A stretch of DNA of 64,000 nucleotides from Arthrobacter sulfonylureivorans (GCA_004000035.1 RJAE01000015.1:1-64000); one strand, 5' to 3'. Counted from the first letter of the stretch, positions 26,740 to 36,084 are shown. Program-made: numbers and translations. Notes: generated by a model not told the origin, from the sequence alone.

Positions 26740-27711
26740 ATGCCTCAGATTTCGGTGTTGGCGACCGGAGGGACCATAGCCTCACGCCAAGACTCGCGGG
26801 GCGCATCGGTGGCCAGCCAAGGGGTGCAGGACCTGTTGGCCGGCGTGGCAGGAGGCGCCACAGAAGTCGTTTCCCGCGACATCTTCCAGCTCGGCTCCTA
26901 CCTGCTGGACCACACCCACCTCCGCCACATTGCAGAAGAGGTTGCCCTTGAAGTCGCACGCGACGACGTCGACGGGGTGGTCCTGACCCACGGCACGGAC
27001 ACGATGGAGGAGACCGCGTACCTGTTGGATCTGGTGCACTCCAGCCCCAAGCCCGTCGTGCTGACCGGGGCCCAGCGGCCAGCAGATGCAGCGGATACCG
27101 ATGGGCCTTCCAACCTGCGCGACGCCATCGCCGTTGCCGCAGCCGCAGAGGCGCGGGGCACAGGAGTCTCGATAGCGTTTGCGGCCCAGGTGTTCGCCGC
27201 CCGCGCAACACGCAAGGCGCACACCGTCGCTCCGGCCCCGTTCCGCACCATGGACGGCGGACCGATGGGCCGCGTCGGCGCGGACGACGTCCGGTTCATG
27301 TTCCGCCCCGTCCGGCCACCGGCCTTGCCGCTACCGTCTGAGTCCTTTGACTCGACACGGGTCGACGTCGTGTCCCTTCATCCCGGCGCAGATGCCTCGC
27401 TCGCCCGAGCCGCCGTGGACGCCGGGGCGAAGGGCGTAATCATCGCCGGCACCGGCGTCGGCAACGGCAACCACCGCATTCTGGAGTGGGTGGAGGAAGC
27501 AGTCGGTGCCGGCATCGCCGTCGGGCTGTCCACCCGGGTTCCGGAAGGACCGGTTGTACCGTTCTATGGAAACGGCGGCGGCGCCGATCTGGTCGGAGCC
27601 GGCGCACTCCCGCTCGGATCCTTGCCGTTATTCCACGCCCGTTTACTTCTCGCCCTGCTGCTTTCCCACGGCGATACGCCGGCCCCTGACATGTTGACCC
27701 CCTATATCTAA
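26740..27711 (+). CDS. Asparaginase-family amidohydrolase
   Basis: The 323-residue protein has both asparaginase threonine motifs: ATGGTIAS at residues 8-15 and HGTDTMEETAYLL near 87. It hydrolyses the side-chain amide of asparagine or a similar half-amide to acid and ammonia through a Thr nucleophile. No signal peptide is present, so it is cytoplasmic. It is the first gene of a plus-strand unit under an operator-bearing promoter, followed 30 bases later by the imidase-like gene, which suggests a substrate other than free asparagine. AAAGG precedes the ATG. Confidence 0.85.
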   Translation: MPQISVLATGGTIASRQDSRGASVASQGVQDLLAGVAGGATEVVSRDIFQLGSYLLDHTHLRHIAEEVALEVARDDVDGVVLTHGTDTMEETAYLLDLVHSSPKPVVLTGAQRPADAADTDGPSNLRDAIAVAAAAEARGTGVSIAFAAQVFAARATRKAHTVAPAPFRTMDGGPMGRVGADDVRFMFRPVRPPALPLPSESFDSTRVDVVSLHPGADASLARAAVDAGAKGVIIAGTGVGNGNHRILEWVEEAVGAGIAVGLSTRVPEGPVVPFYGNGGGADLVGAGALPLGSLPLFHARLLLALLLSHGDTPAPDMLTPYI

Positions 27712-27741
27712 TCCGTCCCCCCCCGACACGAAGGAAAGAGA

Positions 27742-28623
27742 ATGGCAAAGGAAATTTCTGTAGCATTTGGCATCGACGTCGACGCCGTCGGCGGCTGGCT
27801 TGGCTCCTACGGCGGCGAAGACTCCCCCGATGACATCTCGCGTGGCATGTTCGCAGGCGAAGTCGGCGTCCCCCGCCTCAATGCGCTCCTGAAGAAATAC
27901 GATCTGCCTGCCACCTGGTTCTGGCCGGGCCACTCCATCGAGACCTTCCCCGAGCAGTTCGACGAGGTGGTCGCCGCAGGCCACGAGATCGGCGTGCATG
28001 GCTACAGCCACGAGAACCCGATTGCCATGAGCCGGGAACAGGAAACCGAAATCCTGGATTACTGCATCAATCTCATCGAACAGCGCACCGGCAAACGCCC
28101 CACCGGCTACGTGGCGCCGTGGTGGGAGTTCTCCAACGTGACGAACGAACTGCTGCTGGAGCGCGGAATCACCTACGACCACTCGCTGATGCACCGGGAC
28201 TTCGAGCCCTACTACGTGCGCGTCGGCGACAGCTGGACCAAGATCGACTACGACAAGCCGGCCAGCACGTGGATGAAGCCGCTGGAACGCGGTGAGGAAA
28301 CCGATCTGGTCGAGATCCCGGCGAACTGGTACCTGGACGATCTGCCCCCGATGATGTTCATCAAGTCGAGCCCGAACAGCCACGGTTTTGTTAACCCGCG
28401 CCATCTGGAAGAGATGTGGCGGGACCAGTTCGACTGGGTGTACCGCGAATACGATCAGGCCGCGTTCACCATGACCATCCACCCCGACGTTTCCGGACGT
28501 CCGCAGGTGCTGCTGATGCTGGAACGGCTGATCGAACACATCAACGGCCATGACGGCATCAAGTGGGTCGACTTCAACACCATTGCCGAGGAATTCAAGG
28601 CCCGCAACCCGCGGCAGAAGTAG
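27742..28623 (+). CDS. Polysaccharide-deacetylase-fold hydrolase, imidase/allantoinase-like
   Basis: The 293-residue protein begins with [17 protein letters not shown] and continues with [35 protein letters not shown] (His-x-x-x-His metal motif near residue 90) and a late [11 protein letters not shown]. This is the NodB-derived branch that includes PuuE allantoinase and cyclic imide hydrolase (imidase), which opens cyclic imides to half-amides, rather than secreted sugar deacetylases; there is no signal peptide. AAGGAAAGAGA precedes the ATG. Directly before it is an asparaginase-type half-amide hydrolase, so a two-step imide degradation is plausible. The peptidoglycan-deacetylase-like HpPgdA is an alternative. 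Confidence 0.75.
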   Translation: MAKEISVAFGIDVDAVGGWLGSYGGEDSPDDISRGMFAGEVGVPRLNALLKKYDLPATWFWPGHSIETFPEQFDEVVAAGHEIGVHGYSHENPIAMSREQETEILDYCINLIEQRTGKRPTGYVAPWWEFSNVTNELLLERGITYDHSLMHRDFEPYYVRVGDSWTKIDYDKPASTWMKPLERGEETDLVEIPANWYLDDLPPMMFIKSSPNSHGFVNPRHLEEMWRDQFDWVYREYDQAAFTMTIHPDVSGRPQVLLMLERLIEHINGHDGIKWVDFNTIAEEFKARNPRQK

Positions 28624-28644
28624 CCTTCAGGAAGCAGCCTACCT

Positions 28645-29148
28645 ATGTGCGGAGCTTGCTCCGGCGGCGCCTACGATTGGGCCGGGCCACTCGTGTCCGG
28701 CCCAATCCGGCGCGCATCCATCGCCCGGTTCATCAACCGCACCTGTCCCGGCATCACGGTCAAGACCTTCCCCCAGGGCTGGACCATCGCCAACCGGACA
28801 GGCGCCAGCAAAACGGCCAAGGCCTTCGACGCCCTTTTGGAAGCCGCAGCCCCTCACGCATCAGTACGCGCATGGGCCGACTTCGATGATCTGCTGGTCG
28901 CAACTTCGCCGTCGGGCTCTCCCGAGGAATTCGGCGACTACCGGCCCCGCCCGGCAGAAGAGGCGCTAGCCGCAAAGACCGTTTTGACCGGCTCACCCCT
29001 GGCGGCGGCCCACCTGCGGCTCACGGCCTTCGGGCTCGGCATCAGATCCTTTGATCACGGGCCCGTTGCTGTGAACGTGGAGCATCGGCAGGCACCGTTC
29101 AGGCTCTTGGCCGTTTCAGGACAGGTCCTCGGCTCAGCAGACATCTAA
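28645..29148 (+). CDS. Unknown protein with N-terminal Cys-x-x-Cys
   Basis: I do not recognise this 167-residue protein. It starts MCGACSGGAYDW, with a Cys-Gly-Ala-Cys pair that could bind metal or be redox-active, and has no membrane segment or signal peptide. The rest is a mixed alpha/beta composition without a known motif. It begins 21 bases after the imidase-like gene with AGGAAG upstream, so it is the third gene of the LacI-controlled plus-strand operon. Codon use resembles its neighbours, so it is probably a real gene. Confidence 0.65.
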   Translation: MCGACSGGAYDWAGPLVSGPIRRASIARFINRTCPGITVKTFPQGWTIANRTGASKTAKAFDALLEAAAPHASVRAWADFDDLLVATSPSGSPEEFGDYRPRPAEEALAAKTVLTGSPLAAAHLRLTAFGLGIRSFDHGPVAVNVEHRQAPFRLLAVSGQVLGSADI

Positions 29149-29265
29149 CCGTTTGACCACCAGTGATTGCCGCCTGACCGGTAGGTCCAGCCACCGAGAC
29201 CCAACCCGGGGCCGGAACGAAGGTAGGAGTGCGGCCCCTGACTCCGGGCCACACTTCTACACACG

Positions 29266-29592
29266 TCAGCTCTGCTCCGCTGGTAGGTCCACCTCGATTT
29301 CGGCGAAGTCGTCGCCGGCTTTCAACTGGCAGCCGAGCCGGCTGCGGGAATCGTCCCGTGGGGAGGCCGTGCAGTCCAGCATCTCTTCCTCGTCCTCGCC
29401 GATCTGAGGCAGCCCGTCCAGATACTCCTCGCGGACGTAGACGTGGCAGGTGGCGCACATGGCCTGGCCGCCGCATTCGCCGACGATCCCGGCCACGCCG
29501 TTGGTGACCGCAGCCCGCATCACCGAGGTGCCGGCGTCGACGTCAACGATGTCCACGGCGCCGTCGCCATGATGGAAACTGACCTTGGCCAT
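29266..29592 (-). CDS. [2Fe-2S] ferredoxin, putidaredoxin type
   Basis: The 108-residue protein has the adrenodoxin/putidaredoxin cluster pattern: CGGQAMCATC (Cys-x5-Cys-x2-Cys) near residues 40-49 and the fourth Cys in SRLGCQL near residue 87. It carries single electrons to a bacterial cytochrome P450. The P450 gene lies two genes upstream in the same operon. No ferredoxin reductase is present in the window, so one must be supplied elsewhere. ATG 29592 gives the full family length; the upstream frame to 29649 overlaps the transporter gene. Confidence 0.9.
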   Translation of the reverse strand: MAKVSFHHGDGAVDIVDVDAGTSVMRAAVTNGVAGIVGECGGQAMCATCHVYVREEYLDGLPQIGEDEEEMLDCTASPRDDSRSRLGCQLKAGDDFAEIEVDLPAEQS

Positions 29593-29593
29593 C

Positions 29594-31030
29594 TCAGCGC
29601 ACCCCCACCCCGGCATTGCCCGCCGAGTCCCCGCCAAACTCGCCGGCACCCGATACGGCGCCCGCCGCCGTCGTTCCGTGTCCGGGTTCCTGCCCGGGTT
29701 CGTCGCCCAGGCTGCGGTCCTTGGACTCGGGCATGAAGATCACGGTGACCAGGCTGACGGCGGCAACGATCGACAGATAGACGATCACCGGGGTCAGTGA
29801 CGCACCGCTGCCGCCGTAGAGGTTGGCGAGCACCAGCGGGGTGAAGCCGGCACCCAGCAGCGTGGCTACCTGGTAGCCGACGGAAGCGCCGGTGTAGCGC
29901 GAGGAGGTGCCGAAGCGTTCAGCGATGAACGCGGCCATCGGTCCGTAGAGCACCGTCTGCGTCACGATACCGAGCGTGAAGGCCAGGAAAATCGCACCCA
30001 TGTTTCCGGTGGAGAGCAGCGCGAAAACCGCCGGGGTGACTGCGATGAACAAGATGTTCCCGGCGATCATCAGCGGCTTGCGGCCCACCCGGTCCGAGAT
30101 CCGGCCCATCAGCAGCGTGGTGCCGATGCTGATCACGCCGGCGCCGGCGAACGCGAGCATCACATCGGAGCGCGGCACGCCCAGCGAGACGGTGTAGGTG
30201 ATGGAGAACGTGGACAGCAGCGTCTGCAGCGCAAACGCGGACGTCGCCGCGAGGATCACCGTCACCAGCAGCCCCGGCCGGCGCAGCACCTGAACCAGCG
30301 GAATCGTGCGGCGGGCCTTGGGTGCCGTGGCGCGTTCGGCAGCGTCAAGCTCCAGCGCCCGCTGGAAGACCGGGCTCTCCGACACCCGCGAGCGCACATA
30401 CAGCCCGAGCAACAGCAGGACGAAGGACAGCAGGAACGGCACGCGCCAGCCCCAGCTCAGGAATTGCTCCTGCGGCAGCGCCGAGAACATGCTCATCATC
30501 AGTAGGCCCAGCACCGAACCGGTCGGCGCTCCGGCGTTGGTGAAGGACGCCGCGAACCCGCGGGCCTTGGGGTCCGCATGCTCCAGCGCCATCAGCGCTG
30601 CACCGCCCCACTCCCCGCCGACGGCGATGCCCTGCAGCACGCGCAGGAACACCAGCACCACGGCAGCCCAAGGGCCGATCAGCTCCGGTGTGGGGACCAA
30701 GCCGATCGCCGTGGAGGCCAGGCCCATCAGCAGCATCGAGATGACCAGCAGTTTCTTGCGCCCAATGCGGTCACCGAAGTGGCCGAAGATGATGCCGCCC
30801 AGCGGCCGCGCCACATAGCCGGCGGCAAACGTCCCATAGGAGGCGACGACGCCGGCCCACGGGTCCAGACCGGCGAAGAACACCGGTCCGAAGACCACGG
30901 CGGAAGCGGTCGCGTAGAGCAGGAAGTCGTAAAACTCGATCGTGGTACCCAAATAGCTGGAGAAGATCACGCGGCGCCGTTCGCGCACAACGGCGCCGGG
31001 GGCCAAGGCTGGCTGAGTGTTCGTAGACAT
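29594..31030 (-). CDS. MHS-family metabolite:H+ symporter (MFS)
   Basis: The 478-residue protein has twelve predicted membrane segments and typical MHS blocks: SSYLGTTIEFYDFLLY near residue 25, GGIIFGHFGDRIGRKKLL near 80, LQGIAVGGEWGGAALM near 130, and SDRVGRKPLMIAG in the second half. MHS carriers take up organic acids such as shikimate, citrate or alpha-ketoglutarate with protons. Its place between a P450 and its ferredoxin suggests it imports the aromatic or terpenoid acid the P450 oxidises. The second of two adjacent ATGs (31030) has the better ribosome spacing. Confidence 0.85.
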   Translation of the reverse strand: MSTNTQPALAPGAVVRERRRVIFSSYLGTTIEFYDFLLYATASAVVFGPVFFAGLDPWAGVVASYGTFAAGYVARPLGGIIFGHFGDRIGRKKLLVISMLLMGLASTAIGLVPTPELIGPWAAVVLVFLRVLQGIAVGGEWGGAALMALEHADPKARGFAASFTNAGAPTGSVLGLLMMSMFSALPQEQFLSWGWRVPFLLSFVLLLLGLYVRSRVSESPVFQRALELDAAERATAPKARRTIPLVQVLRRPGLLVTVILAATSAFALQTLLSTFSITYTVSLGVPRSDVMLAFAGAGVISIGTTLLMGRISDRVGRKPLMIAGNILFIAVTPAVFALLSTGNMGAIFLAFTLGIVTQTVLYGPMAAFIAERFGTSSRYTGASVGYQVATLLGAGFTPLVLANLYGGSGASLTPVIVYLSIVAAVSLVTVIFMPESKDRSLGDEPGQEPGHGTTAAGAVSGAGEFGGDSAGNAGVGVR

Positions 31031-31075
31031 CATCGTCCTTCTGATTGGTGGGTGGAGGTGGTGCGGGCCGCTGGG

Positions 31076-32275
31076 CTACCAGGCGACCGGAAGACTGGTC
31101 ATGCCGCGGAAGACCCAACCGTCCCAGGTCTCGCTCCGATCCGGGTCCTGGCGCAGTCCTGGAAGTTCCCGGTACAGCATCGGCACGGCGATCTCGCCGA
31201 CCGCTTTCTGGGCGGCCCATTTGCCGGCGCACTGGTGCACGCCGCTGCCGAACGCCAGGTTGGGTCCGCCGCCGCGGTGGATATCAAACGCGTCCGGATC
31301 GGTGAACTGCTTCCGGTCCCGGTTCGCGGAAGCCAGGATCATCCCCACCTGTGTCCCGGCGGGGACGGTGACTCCTGAAACAACGACGTCGGCGACCGTT
31401 TCCCGGGTGATCATGCCGATCGGCGAGAAATAGCGCGTGCCTTCGGTGAAGGCCTGCTTCCACAGTCCGGGGTCTGCCAGCAGTTCGGCCTTTTGCCCAG
31501 GCGAGCGGTCCAGCAGCCAAACCAGGTTGGTGATCATGTGCTGCGGTTCGTTCACCCCGCCGGAGATCGCCAGCTTGACGTTGTTGCGGACCTTGTCTTC
31601 ATCCATCCCGGATTCCAGCAGCATCGAGGTAATGGACGCGTCCGGGGTATGGCGCAGCCGGGCGATCGTCTCGTCCAGGGCCGCGTCGCACTCCATCCGG
31701 GAGACCTCGCAGCGGTCCCAGATCTCCTGCCTGTCCAGCACGTTGCCCGTGCCGGTAATGAAGTCACGGGACCAGCGGGCCAGGTCCAGCGGCTCGACGC
31801 TGGTCATGCCCAGCATGTCGCACAGGTTCTTGGCGGCCAGCGGCTTGGCAAAGTCGAGGTTCAGGTCGGCTTGGCCCTTTCCCATCTCAAGCATCCGGTT
31901 GAGATAGAGCCGGGCGTTCGACTCGAACTTCCCGGCCCAGATCTCCATGATCTGTTTGGGCCGCAGCGTACGGTTCATCGGTGCCCGCTCCGCCGCATGT
32001 TCCGGGTCGTCCTTGCGGATCATCGGCTGCCCGCCCATCGCCCGGACCATGGTGCCGCCGGAGACGTTGGAGGAGAAAATCTCCGGATGCCGCTCGCCGA
32101 AGCTGCAGCCCTCGTAGTTGGAGATCAGGACTTTTTTCACGGCCGGGGACCAGGCCACCGGCGACTCCTCGCGCAGCCGGGCAAAGCTGGGGTACGGGTC
32201 GCGGGCCAGTTCCGCCGGGTCCAGCCAGTCGGCCTCTGGCAAGGTCTGCGCGGAGGCAGTCGGTGCGATCGTCAT
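31076..32275 (-). CDS. Cytochrome P450, GcoA/CYP255-like
   Basis: The 399-residue P450 has the Glu-x-x-Arg motif in TEGTRYF near residue 280 and the heme loop FGSGVHQCAG near 350, with Cys as the iron ligand. The I-helix reads SGGVNEPQHM instead of the usual acid-Thr pair; the Glu-Pro-x-His form and the C-terminal WVFRGMTSLPV resemble GcoA (CYP255), an aromatic O-demethylase. It would use the operon's ferredoxin. GAAAGGCGG precedes the ATG at 32275. It is divergent from an IclR regulator. A terpenoid hydroxylase of a related CYP family is the main alternative. Confidence 0.85.
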   Translation of the reverse strand: MTIAPTASAQTLPEADWLDPAELARDPYPSFARLREESPVAWSPAVKKVLISNYEGCSFGERHPEIFSSNVSGGTMVRAMGGQPMIRKDDPEHAAERAPMNRTLRPKQIMEIWAGKFESNARLYLNRMLEMGKGQADLNLDFAKPLAAKNLCDMLGMTSVEPLDLARWSRDFITGTGNVLDRQEIWDRCEVSRMECDAALDETIARLRHTPDASITSMLLESGMDEDKVRNNVKLAISGGVNEPQHMITNLVWLLDRSPGQKAELLADPGLWKQAFTEGTRYFSPIGMITRETVADVVVSGVTVPAGTQVGMILASANRDRKQFTDPDAFDIHRGGGPNLAFGSGVHQCAGKWAAQKAVGEIAVPMLYRELPGLRQDPDRSETWDGWVFRGMTSLPVAW

Positions 32276-32357
32276 GATCCGCCTTTCGGTCAGTCGGCCC
32301 GGTCATCGCCCGGGTCTTTCGAAAGTATGGTGTGGATCACAACAGAACATGCTTAGA

Positions 32358-32374
32358 ATTCGTATCATGCGAAT
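32358..32374. promoter_or_regulatory. Possible IclR operator between P450 and regulator genes
   Basis: ATTCG and CGAAT form a 5-base dyad around seven bases, in the 116-base space between the divergent P450 and IclR genes. Short, so only suggestive. Confidence 0.3.
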
Positions 32375-32391
32375 AAGTAGCGGTTGGTGAC

Positions 32392-33150
32392 GTGGCCAGG
32401 TCTTCCGGCGGCAGGTCCGCCATCTCCCGTGCCGTCGAGGTCTTGGAGGCATTCGACCCCTCCAGCAATGAGCTGACGCTGACCCAGATTGCCGCCCGGA
32501 CCGGCCTGCCGATGGCCACCGCCCATGGCATCGTCACCGAACTGATCGGCCTCGGACTGCTGGAGCGGCGCGGCCGGGACGTCATCCTCGGTGTCCGGCT
32601 GTGGGAGCTGGCGGTCCGAGCCCCCGGCGTCGTTGGCCTGCGTGAAATTGCGCTGCCGCACCTTGAGCGCGTCCGCGACCGGCTGAAACAGCACGCCCAG
32701 CTCGGCATCCTGCAGGGCGGCGAGATCCTCTACCTCGAGCGGCTGTCCGCCCCCGAGTCGGTTGTGAACTGGACCAAAGTCGGCGGCCGCATCCCCTGGT
32801 ACGCCACATCCAGCGGCCTGGTCCTCGTTGCCGATGCACCGCCCGAACGGCAGGATGAGGTCCTGGGACTGCCGCGCCCGCGGTTCTCGGTCGAGCCGCA
32901 CCCCAGCAGCGCCGATCTGCGCCCGGTCCTCGCGAAGGTCCGCCGCGAAGGACACGCCGTGACCCGCGGCTACATCCACCCGGACGCCACCGCCGTCGCC
33001 GTCCCCATCAAGGGGCCCTACGGACACGCCGTGGCATCCATCGCCGTCGTCGTCCCTACCGAAGGTTTCCGCGCCGCCCCGGTCCTTGAGGTCCTCGCGC
33101 CCGCGGCGCATGCCGTGAGCGCTGACCTGAAGCAGAACTACCTGGGCTAG
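32392..33150 (+). CDS. IclR-family transcriptional regulator
   Basis: The 252-residue protein has an N-terminal winged helix (about residues 8-65, with LTQIAARTGLPMATAHGIVTEL) and a GAF-like effector domain with the IclR-typical RVRDRLKQHAQLGILQGGEILYLERL segment. IclR members often control aromatic and carboxylate catabolism and bind the pathway substrate. It is divergent from the P450/transporter/ferredoxin operon, its likely target; the mobA-like gene 4.3 kb away is a second possibility. The start codon is GTG at 32392 with a weak ribosome site. Confidence 0.85.
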   Translation: MARSSGGRSAISRAVEVLEAFDPSSNELTLTQIAARTGLPMATAHGIVTELIGLGLLERRGRDVILGVRLWELAVRAPGVVGLREIALPHLERVRDRLKQHAQLGILQGGEILYLERLSAPESVVNWTKVGGRIPWYATSSGLVLVADAPPERQDEVLGLPRPRFSVEPHPSSADLRPVLAKVRREGHAVTRGYIHPDATAVAVPIKGPYGHAVASIAVVVPTEGFRAAPVLEVLAPAAHAVSADLKQNYLG

Positions 33151-33247
33151 CACCGGCGCCAACCTCGCGGCCGCCGGAGCCTGACCTCCGGCCGATTCGA
33201 TAGGGTGACTGGGGTGGCTACCGGATTCCGGCCCACCTTCAGACCAA

Positions 33248-34537
33248 GTGAAGGAGCCAGCGACGGACCGCGTATTCGCTTCCCGGCCGTCGTTGCCGTG
33301 GGTGGTCTTGGGCATTGCCATGCTCGCCGTGAACCTGCGCGCCCCGATCATCGCTCCGACCGCCGTCCTGGGCGAGATCCAGGCCGACCTCGGTTTGACG
33401 GCGGCCGGCGCCGGCCTGCTCACGGGTCTCCCGGTGCTGCTCTTCGCGTTGGCCACCCCGCTGGCTACCCGCACCATCCGGCGTTGGGGCCCCGAAGCCA
33501 CCGTGCTGCTGTGTCTGGGCGGCGTCCTCGCCGGAACGGTGATCCGCTCCCTGGGCCCGGCGGCCGTGGTGTTCGCCGGCACGGCCATCATCGGCGTGGC
33601 CCTCACCTTGGGCAACATCGTGGTGCCGGTGCTGATCCGCCGCGATGTGCCGTGGAACCGGGTGTCCGCGGTTACCGGCGCGTACTCGGCCATCATGAAC
33701 GTCGGGTCCATGGCCGCCCTGTTGGGCACCGCCCCGCTCGCCGCGCTGGTCGGGTGGCGGTGGGCGCTGGCGGCCTGGGCGGTAGTGGTGATCATTGGCC
33801 TGGCCTATTGGCTGCCGACAGCGCGACGGCGTCGCGAAGCACTGCAGCCTGACCGGAGCGCGGCGTCCGACAAGCCATCGGCCCACCCAGCGGCAGCAGG
33901 CGGCCGCGGCACCGACGGACCGGGCACCCCGATTGCCCCGGCATCGAAGTCCCTCCGCGGACGAAGCAACAGGTGGATCGTCGCCATGCTGACCGTGGCG
34001 TTCTGCGGACAATCCGCCGCCTACTACGCCACCACCACTTGGCTACCGCTGCTGCTGTCCGACGTTCGGGGTCTGTCCTCCACTGCCTCCGGAGCCAGCG
34101 CTTCCCTGTTCCAGGTCGCCGCCATTGTCGGCGCACTCGGAGTGCCGCTGCTGGCGGCGCGCACCCGGCTCTGGGTGCCGACGGCAGGTATTGCCGTGCT
34201 GTGGATTTCGCTGCCCATCGGCCTCCTCCTGGCTCCCGATGCCTACCTGCTGTGGTCGGTCACGGGCGGCATCGCCCAGGGCGGGGGGTTTACCGCGATC
34301 TTCTCCGTCATACCCCGCGTGGCCCGCACCGACCAGGAGGCGGCAACCGCCTCCGCCCGCATCCAGACGGGCGGCTACCTGGCCGCAACCTGCGCCCCGC
34401 CGGTGGCCGGGTGGCTGAATACCCTGACTGGCGGCTGGACGGCTCCCCTGTTCCTGGTCCTCGCTTTAGTCGTGGCTTTCGGCGTGGCCAGCCTGTCCGC
34501 CGTGCAAGCATCCGAGCGGCGATACCGACTTCCCTAA
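33248..34537 (+). CDS. MFS transporter, CynX/NimT type
   Basis: The 429-residue protein has about twelve membrane segments with a long central loop rich in Ala, Pro and Ser. The opening WVVLGIAMLAVNLRAPIIAPTAVL, with Asn-Leu-Arg-x-Pro at the end of helix 1, marks the CynX/NimT group, which moves cyanate, nitroimidazoles or small organic anions. GTG at 33248 is taken as the start, but the ribosome site is weak and an upstream frame exists. It is read in the same direction as the IclR gene, 97 bases downstream. Confidence 0.8.
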   Translation: MKEPATDRVFASRPSLPWVVLGIAMLAVNLRAPIIAPTAVLGEIQADLGLTAAGAGLLTGLPVLLFALATPLATRTIRRWGPEATVLLCLGGVLAGTVIRSLGPAAVVFAGTAIIGVALTLGNIVVPVLIRRDVPWNRVSAVTGAYSAIMNVGSMAALLGTAPLAALVGWRWALAAWAVVVIIGLAYWLPTARRRREALQPDRSAASDKPSAHPAAAGGRGTDGPGTPIAPASKSLRGRSNRWIVAMLTVAFCGQSAAYYATTTWLPLLLSDVRGLSSTASGASASLFQVAAIVGALGVPLLAARTRLWVPTAGIAVLWISLPIGLLLAPDAYLLWSVTGGIAQGGGFTAIFSVIPRVARTDQEAATASARIQTGGYLAATCAPPVAGWLNTLTGGWTAPLFLVLALVVAFGVASLSAVQASERRYRLP

Positions 34538-34661
34538 GGACGACGGCGGTGCCCACCTGCGCGTTATGCCTCACCACCGGGTGCCATCCAACGGCATAAT
34601 CGGATGGGCCGGTTCATCCGTGGCGTCCGGCCACGGCAACGATGTCCGGGACCGAGCAGGC

Positions 34662-35894
34662 ATGGAGGCCGACCGCGTGCAGGAGAAGCTGTGGAGCAGG
34701 AACCTTGTGCTGGCGATCGGCACCAACCTGTTCATCTACATTGTGTTCTACCTGCTGATGACGTCCATGGCGCTCTATGCGGCGCAGCGGTTCCTGGCGT
34801 CCGACGCCGGGGCCGGTTTCGCGTCCAGTGCGTTCATCGTCGGGGCACTGGTCTCGCGGTTCTTCGCCGGGCCGCTGATTGACAACGTGGGGCGGCGGCG
34901 GATTCTGCTGATCAGCCTGGCCGCTTTCGTGGCGGCTTCCCTCTTGTACATTCCGGCAGGATCGCTGGCGGTGTTGCTGGCGCTGCGGTTCGTCCACGGT
35001 GTGGCGTTCGGGCTGGCCAACACGGCGGTGACGGCGGGCGCGCAGGCACTGATCCCGCCTGCCCGGCGCAGTGAAGGCACCGGCTATTTCGCGGTCTCCA
35101 CCACGCTGGCCACCGCGATCGGCCCGCTGATGGCGGTGCTGCTGGTGGCCGACGGGAATTACGACCGCGTCTTCCTCTTCTGTGCGGCCTGTTCCGTGGC
35201 CGCGATGCTGGTGACCCTCACCCTGCGGCTGCCCGAGGCGCCGCCGGCACCCGCCGCCGTCGTCAATCAGCGCGGCCCGGGAAGCAAGACGGAGAAGATG
35301 CACCGGAGGCCCGGCAGCCTGCTGGCGAAGGTTTTCGAGCCCGCGGTCCTGCCGATCACTACGGTGCTGCTGGTGGCTGGCCTGGCCTACTCCGGTGTGC
35401 TCTCCTTCTTGGCCTCGTATGCGGACGCCGCCGGCGCCACCGATGCGGCCGCCCTGTTCTTCGGGGTGTTTGCCGCAGCCGTGCTGGTGTCGCGCCTGAC
35501 CGCCGGAAGGATCCAGGACCGTCGGGGCGACAACGTGGTGATCTACCCGGCCATGGCGCTGTTCGCCGCCGGGCTGGCGCTGCTGGCGCTGGGGCCGGCC
35601 ATCTGGGTTGTCCTTGCCTCCGCAGTACTGAGCGGGCTGGGCTTCGGCACCCTGCTTCCGGGGACCCAGGCCATCACTGTCGGGCTGATTCCGGAGCGCA
35701 GATTCGGCACGGCGCTGGCCACGTACTACCTGATGCTGGACATCGGCACCGGTCTGGGCCCCGTGCTGCTGGGCCTGCTGGTGCCGTTGACAGGCTTCAA
35801 CGGAATGTATGTCTGGCTGGCCGGGCTGATGGTTGCCTGCATCCCGCTCTACTATCTGGTGCATGGCCGGGCGGCCCGGAAAGTGGCTGTGTAG
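34662..35894 (+). CDS. MFS transporter (drug/metabolite efflux type)
   Basis: The 410-residue protein has twelve predicted membrane segments. The MFS loop motif appears as GPLIDNVGRRRILLI between helices 2 and 3, and helix 5 contains an ALIPPARRSEGTGYFAVSTTLATAIGP block. This style is typical of putative exporters such as staphyloferrin-export or YfcJ-like proteins; substrate unknown. The ATG at 34662 is chosen as the last start before helix 1; earlier in-frame starts from 34566 are possible. It follows the CynX-type gene after 124 bases carrying an ACGACGGCGGTG motif. Confidence 0.75.
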   Translation: MEADRVQEKLWSRNLVLAIGTNLFIYIVFYLLMTSMALYAAQRFLASDAGAGFASSAFIVGALVSRFFAGPLIDNVGRRRILLISLAAFVAASLLYIPAGSLAVLLALRFVHGVAFGLANTAVTAGAQALIPPARRSEGTGYFAVSTTLATAIGPLMAVLLVADGNYDRVFLFCAACSVAAMLVTLTLRLPEAPPAPAAVVNQRGPGSKTEKMHRRPGSLLAKVFEPAVLPITTVLLVAGLAYSGVLSFLASYADAAGATDAAALFFGVFAAAVLVSRLTAGRIQDRRGDNVVIYPAMALFAAGLALLALGPAIWVVLASAVLSGLGFGTLLPGTQAITVGLIPERRFGTALATYYLMLDIGTGLGPVLLGLLVPLTGFNGMYVWLAGLMVACIPLYYLVHGRAARKVAV

Positions 35895-35963
35895 CAACAC
35901 CGGCGGGGCCCCGCCGCCGGCACGAACGACCGGAACCATGCTGGTTGTCGCAGCCGACAGCCG

Positions 35964-36084
35964 GCGCCACATTGGTTGCGTCAGCGCAAGAAGAACTGAC
36001 CCTCCGGGCCCAGGCTGCCGCTGGCTAAAAGGCACGCCACACCCAGCACCAGAAGTCCTGCTCCTCGGCGGACCGATGTGGCGC
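35964..36084. repeat. Intergenic inverted-repeat element, copy 3
   Basis: GCGCCACAT at 35964-35972 pairs with ATGTGGCGC at 36076-36084; one more base (ATT versus GAT) differs. The right end runs into a 31-base tandem repeat. It sits between convergent transporter and OCD genes, as copy 1 does between its convergent genes. Confidence 0.55.
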
